A stretch of 64,000 nucleotides of DNA. It comes from Sipunculus nudus. Taxonomy: Eukaryota; Annelida; Sipuncula; Golfingiida; Sipunculidae. Below, in pieces: positions 59,819 through 64,000 of the stretch. The stretch lies in NCBI GenBank assembly GCA_026874595.1, contig CM049316.1:60831676-60895675 (forward strand), read 5' to 3'. The position numbers and the translations under genes were made by a program. The notes under the pieces were generated by a model. It ran no database searches, was not told the DNA's origin, and worked only from the letters and a program-made list of their open reading frames with translations. Within the stretch, counting starts at the first letter, position 1. The number at the start of each line of letters is the position of its first letter.

Positions 59819-61770
59819 TTGTTAGTGTCTGTTCATAGTGAACGCATAAATAGCACCAAAGTCTATAATTCTAATTATTCATTTATTCTATTTCCAATAT
59901 AAAATTCTCTAAATAGCAGGGGCGAATACATATGTCATTGACCACCAAATGACGCCCCTGTCTACAGGTAAGGACCGCAAGTCCTGTAAATGAATGCATT
60001 AGGTGCGCGATGATTGTGAATTACTTGTCCTTGGGGCATCGAGCATCTGGATAAACCGAGTTAAAGTAAAGGAGTTGCTTGTACTCTTGACAGGAATTAA
60101 ATTTATCCAGTAATCTAACAAATTATAGAGATCTACGCTGGACCGATGTTTAAACGAAACGTGAGTCGTCAAAGATCAAGAATTACCTTTAAGAAACTCT
60201 TGATGAATCTTGGTTGCCTTCTTATATAACAAATAGTGACTTCACTGTCATTTCATTATATGTTTTTGAATATTCATAGTTTGGATGTTTTCTGCTGTGA
60301 TACAGGACTCCTACGCCCTGAAAAGTCGTGGATTTCGAAATGATAAATTTTTGGTACTTTATTCGTAATGATTTGTCTAATTTTCAAACAGTCATCAATA
60401 GTCATGACATTTTATTTGCAAGCTGTCCAAAAATGTCTCAGCCATGCCCCCCCCCCTCTCTCTCTCTCTCTCGTCTTTTCTCCTCTCTCTGTAAGTAAAT
60501 TAGTAATGAATTGAAATAACTAAATGTATGGGGGGGGGGGGGGGGGGGGGAGGTCATTAAGTTTCGTTGAAGGTTATGAAAGAATCTAATGAAAACCTGA
60601 TCTTTTGGAAGTTTTGGAACCTTACGATAAGATTTCAGGTAAACTGAAACTTTTTATTGTGACAATATGTAATTATACGTTGTTATTACACATATATTCT
60701 CAAATAAACTATCACAAATAAAAAATGTTATATGTGATTCAGTGGAGTGAACACAGAAGCATTCGTTTATAATGTATTATATTAAAAAAGGCTTAATTTA
60801 ATAATAAAATTATATATTAATTCAGTAAGTTTATTCTGATCACTACGGAACTATATTTTTTAAACAAGAGCCAAGTTTACATATGTTAGGCTGTATATAT
60901 GTAGCCTGTTAAGTCCCGAGGTTCACACTGATATATACAAGTACTAATTCGATTATCTTGCATGCTATATAAGCTTTTTTTGTGCCATTTATATCATAAA
61001 CAAAGTGGTGTTCTGTTTGACCATGAATAACGACTCCACAAGCATTTCTATTGGACTGATAGTGGCTGATAGAGTCGTGACTACAGTATTCGTCATACGT
61101 AAAAGGGACTGCCATGTCCATCCATCCTATTGTGTCTCGATAAACCCGAAAATGTCAGAGGGGCAAAGTGGTGCAATATCATGTTATTAATGTTATTATT
61201 ACGTTTTATTTAACTCATTAAAGGCCTACATTTGTCAGATGGAGGTTCTGTTTTCCCCTTTATTTCGGCTGCCTGTTAACTACTCTATGCTAACGATTGT
61301 CAACAAATTTTAATAATGAAACATTGTGAAGGAGTCGGGGACCACCCAACGAACAATCTGGTAAATGTGTTAGCTTATCTGAATCGGCTTTATGTTTAAA
61401 TTCAATTTTTTTTAACATTCGAAAGCGCTGGCGCAATTTTTAGGCGCAACTTTTACCAAAGCTTGTAGCGGAGTGACCTCTGGTGGAGATTACTGGCAAA
61501 GGTTCATTTGGCGTTGCCACGGTTATACATCTGACAGATGGATCTGTGAACGTTTGTCAAAAGTATTTTAAAAACAGTGGTTTATTTTTTGTAAAACTGA
61601 TTACTTCTTATGTTGCAAAGTAGGGCCGGGTGTCTCGTGATGTATTTCATCCACCCACTAGTCGCTTCATGCACTCAGAAGCAAACAGGTGGCGCCACTG
61701 TTCTGAGTAGCGTACAGACTGGTTTCCTGCTCTTTCTGAAAAAAAAGTAGAGAACCGGTCTTGCGTATCA
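59818..61770. other. Intergenic region, no gene seen
   Basis: AT-rich; contains a (CT)n tract followed by a G run (about 60450-60551). Between about 61420 and 61760 GC content rises towards the Rab promoter, with AGGTGGCGCCACTG at 61688. No coding exon recognised. Confidence 0.5.
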
Positions 61771-61931
61771 CATGACTCATGAATTGTGTCAAAATGGCGG
61801 CGCCCTAAGCACTTCCGGGAGGTGTGCGAGTTAATGAATCAACACAAACAAGCGTGCCTCACGACCAGCGGGGGATGAAAAAATACATACCTATCTCATT
61901 ATTATAGCGCACTTATAGAAATCTCTGGAAA
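61771..61931 (+). promoter_or_regulatory. Probable CpG promoter and 5' UTR of the Rab gene
   Basis: CAAAATGGCGGC (61790-61801) is a YY1-type site and CACTTCCGG (61810-61818) an ETS-type site. A TCACATGACTCATG block lies just upstream (about 61769-61782). This YY1 plus ETS pair with local CpGs and no TATA box is typical of housekeeping promoters. It lies 115-140 bp before the ATG. Confidence 0.6.
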
Positions 61932-61967
61932 ATGGCGATCCGGGAGGTGAAGATTTGTTTGTTAGGG
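61932..61967 (+). CDS. RAB22A/RAB31: First exon of a RAB22A/RAB31-like small GTPase (partial gene)
   Basis: The 12 codons read MAIREVKICLLG and stop at a GTAGGT donor (61968) in phase 0. This is the N-terminal first beta strand of Rab5-subfamily GTPases of the Rab22/Rab31 type, which begin MA.RE.KVCLLG. As I recall, the vertebrate genes place an intron just there, before the P-loop GDxGVGKSS. The ATG has a strong context (A at -3, G at +4) and a promoter-like region upstream. These GTPases act on early endosomes and in endosome-to-Golgi transport. The P-loop exon is not in the remaining 2 kb. The match is short, so the call rests on motif plus splice plus promoter together. Confidence 0.72.
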
Positions 61968-63508
61968 GTAGGTGAACCATTCTCGTTAGTCTTGTACCCA
62001 GTGGCAGTGGTGTGTTTTTCATAAAGAGGCGTCTCCAAGACTATTTATAGACCCTAATCAGCTGTCACGAGCCACTTATCACTAGATTGTCTCTTGACCT
62101 TTTCACATCCTACGTAGATATGTTTTGCCGTAAATAATTATTGATACTTTGTTCTCATGTACTTCCCCTTCCACAACGGAATAATTTTACTGATTCTTCA
62201 CTTCAGACAAATGTATTTAATTTGAGACGTACTTCTTCATTATTGAAACCCAACACTGTCCTGCTTGAAAGTTCATATGACCAGGGGTCGAAATAATCAA
62301 AATTTGTTACATTCCCTCTCGAAAATGCAACATTTTTTCTGGCATTCCCACCAGACCTATCACATTCCCTCAGAAACTTTGAATGTTGTAAGCTGAAAAA
62401 AAACAGAATAAGCAATATCCCTGTGACTAATCAGATGACACTAAAACATTTTTCTTGTCAAATGGAATATGTATGTATAGAATAGAAATGTAAATTTAGA
62501 AAAAGAGCAACAAGGTGTATACATCTTAATGATTTATTGAAGCAAAAGATAAAGGATAATCTGATGCAGCATGCTTTGACAGTGTTCACCATATAAAAAA
62601 AACTTTATAATACAAATAGTATTCAGTGAAATGTGATTCTTGCAGGATTGGGGTCAAACACCTATTTATATTTAAATACAGCTACATTGTGTATTTTTAA
62701 TTGCATTTGTGTTGTGTAAAATTATAATATTTGTATTTGCATTTGTATTTGGCCTCCGCACTGGATGTATCTAATCAAGTACTATACAAATACACGTAAA
62801 TGCGATGACAGCATGCAGGACCCACATATTTCAAAAGGGTGCCACAGGAAAAAAATTGGCATTAGGGTATTGTACCCGGGATCCAAATGAATGTTCCCGC
62901 CAAAGTCAAATGACACACGTGGGCCAAAAGAAACTCAAGTGCAGAAATTCAGTGGTTATATGTTCGGACAAGTTTTGTTTAATGATTTCCGTTCACACTA
63001 TTTGCATGGAAAAAACAGCAGAAGTTATATTCATTTTTTAGATAATAAATTGTACGTGGATTACCTCAGATTTTCTAATGATGTGGTCCACTCTTCTTGA
63101 AAAAGTACAATGTACCTGATTTCCAGTTTTATAACCCTTGTTAACCAATTCACTGGCACTTTTCACTACAGTTGTCCCAACCAGAGATTTGGGCAATTTT
63201 AGCACTGTGTCTCTACGGCTGCTGACATGTACAGGAAGACGTTTGGAAAAGTTCTGTTGGACTAAATGGATATCTTTCTTTTTATCGGACGGCGATTATC
63301 CATCAGTGCCCGTGTGAACATCAATCACATCATGATACATATTTTTCATTCATTAACAAGCGTGCAGTTTCATTTGATCCTCGTACTAGGGTTGCCGGTA
63401 TTTTTATATGCTCAGGCCCGTATAATGTGAAGATGCAAGCCCGGGTTCGTAAAATAAAAGTCTGCCTTCACATGCTAGAATAATAGCCCTCTATATTTAT
63501 ATTCTTAA
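61968..63508. other. Rab gene intron 1, start
   Basis: No further Rab exon is visible. CAGGGGTCGAAATAATC (about 62282) and GCAGGATTGGGGTCAAAC (about 62643, with TTTGTATTTG words nearby) look like ends of decayed hAT-type elements; neither could be closed. Confidence 0.45.
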
Positions 63509-64000
63509 ACTCCCTTGGTCTCCAAGTGGAAGATGTTCCTAATTTATGAATGGTGTAAATATGATGTCTTTAGTGACAATGAGGTAACTAATAAAATAGT
63601 TAAATTAGAATACACTCTAATGACTGACATAAAAAGTGGAGCAGAACAGTTAAGAAACTTAATTCTCTACATAGAAGAAAAAACATTTGTCAAAATTGAG
63701 AAAGAAAATATTAAGAAGACATCTCAACCAGAATGGTGGAATATGGCATGTACTAAGTTAAAAAAGAAAAAGTATGAAGCTTTAAACAAATTTAGATGTT
63801 CAAATAATAATAATGATTTTATTGCATATAAACAAATGAAAGCTAAATTCAAGGCAGAATGCAAAAGATCTCAAAAAGAGACAGTAAAAGGTAAAATTGA
63901 ACAAATAACTTTTTGTTCTACAACCAATGAAATTTTTAGAAAAATAAAAACTCACAAAAGAAAGCAAGTTAAAAATAATATAACCGGGGAAGATTGGATA
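63509..64000 (+). mobile_element. LINE ORF2 fragment (endonuclease-RT linker), runs off the window
   Basis: An open frame starts after TAA 63506-63508 and stays open to the last base (164 codons; first ATG 63533). It reads QPEWWNMACTKLKKKKYEAL, then a lysine-rich YKQMKAKFKAECKRSQKETV segment and IFRKIKTHKRK. The WWN..C pattern followed by a basic helical region and an IWRKIK-like motif is the linker between the AP-endonuclease and reverse transcriptase domains of Jockey/CR1-type LINEs. There is no endonuclease domain upstream, so the copy is 5'-truncated, and it lies in the sense direction of the Rab gene. The reverse transcriptase would lie beyond the window. Confidence 0.8.

Overview
The window is eukaryotic nuclear DNA. 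Short exons are separated by kilobase introns with GT-AG borders, the background is AT-rich, and most of the sequence is mobile-element debris and tandem arrays. The gene content and the repeat style (tRNA-SINE, hAT-like elements, Helentron/'pearl'-like elements with internal arrays, long G runs, TA microsatellites) point to an invertebrate, most likely a bivalve mollusc. This is inference; no species marker is present.

Three protein-coding genes are supported, all on the + strand. (1) Positions 661-33590 hold a complete nine-exon non-receptor tyrosine phosphatase of the PTP1B/TC-PTP (PTPN1/PTPN2) type. All exon phases join to one 484-residue frame with a WPD loop, an [11 protein letters not shown] signature, a Q-loop, proline-rich motifs and a C-terminal tail anchor. 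(2) Positions 45174/48601 to 56015 hold a four-exon, 292-residue type I membrane protein: signal peptide, CUB domain, LDLa repeat, transmembrane helix and short cytoplasmic tail. Its first exon is present twice because a 3.43 kb block (41861-45297) is tandemly duplicated (45298-48725). (3) Positions 61932-61967 hold the 12-codon first exon of a RAB22A/RAB31-like small GTPase, preceded by a CpG promoter with YY1- and ETS-type sites; the rest of that gene lies beyond the window.

Layout: 1-660 upstream of PTP; 730-18475 is a huge first intron with a tRNA-SINE, two hAT-like elements with 8-bp target duplications, a 3.4 kb minisatellite of 35-bp units, and two Helentron-like elements with internal arrays; 18476-33590 holds exons 2-9 and more elements, including one with TTAA flanks. 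From 33591 to about 40170 is low-repeat AT-rich sequence with a strong hairpin at 38601-38658. From 40340 to 48725 lie the 340-bp array and the duplication. From 48726 to 56015 is the body of the CUB/LDLa gene. From 56016 to 61770 is intergenic, followed by the Rab promoter and first exon. A LINE fragment runs off the right edge.

The most unusual non-genic signal is a 12-bp perfect palindrome, GGTGGCGCCACC. I count 21 exact copies, all at fixed places inside internal repeats of four otherwise different element families. Three of those families also share one terminal architecture: a subterminal inverted repeat at both ends, then a 3' hairpin.
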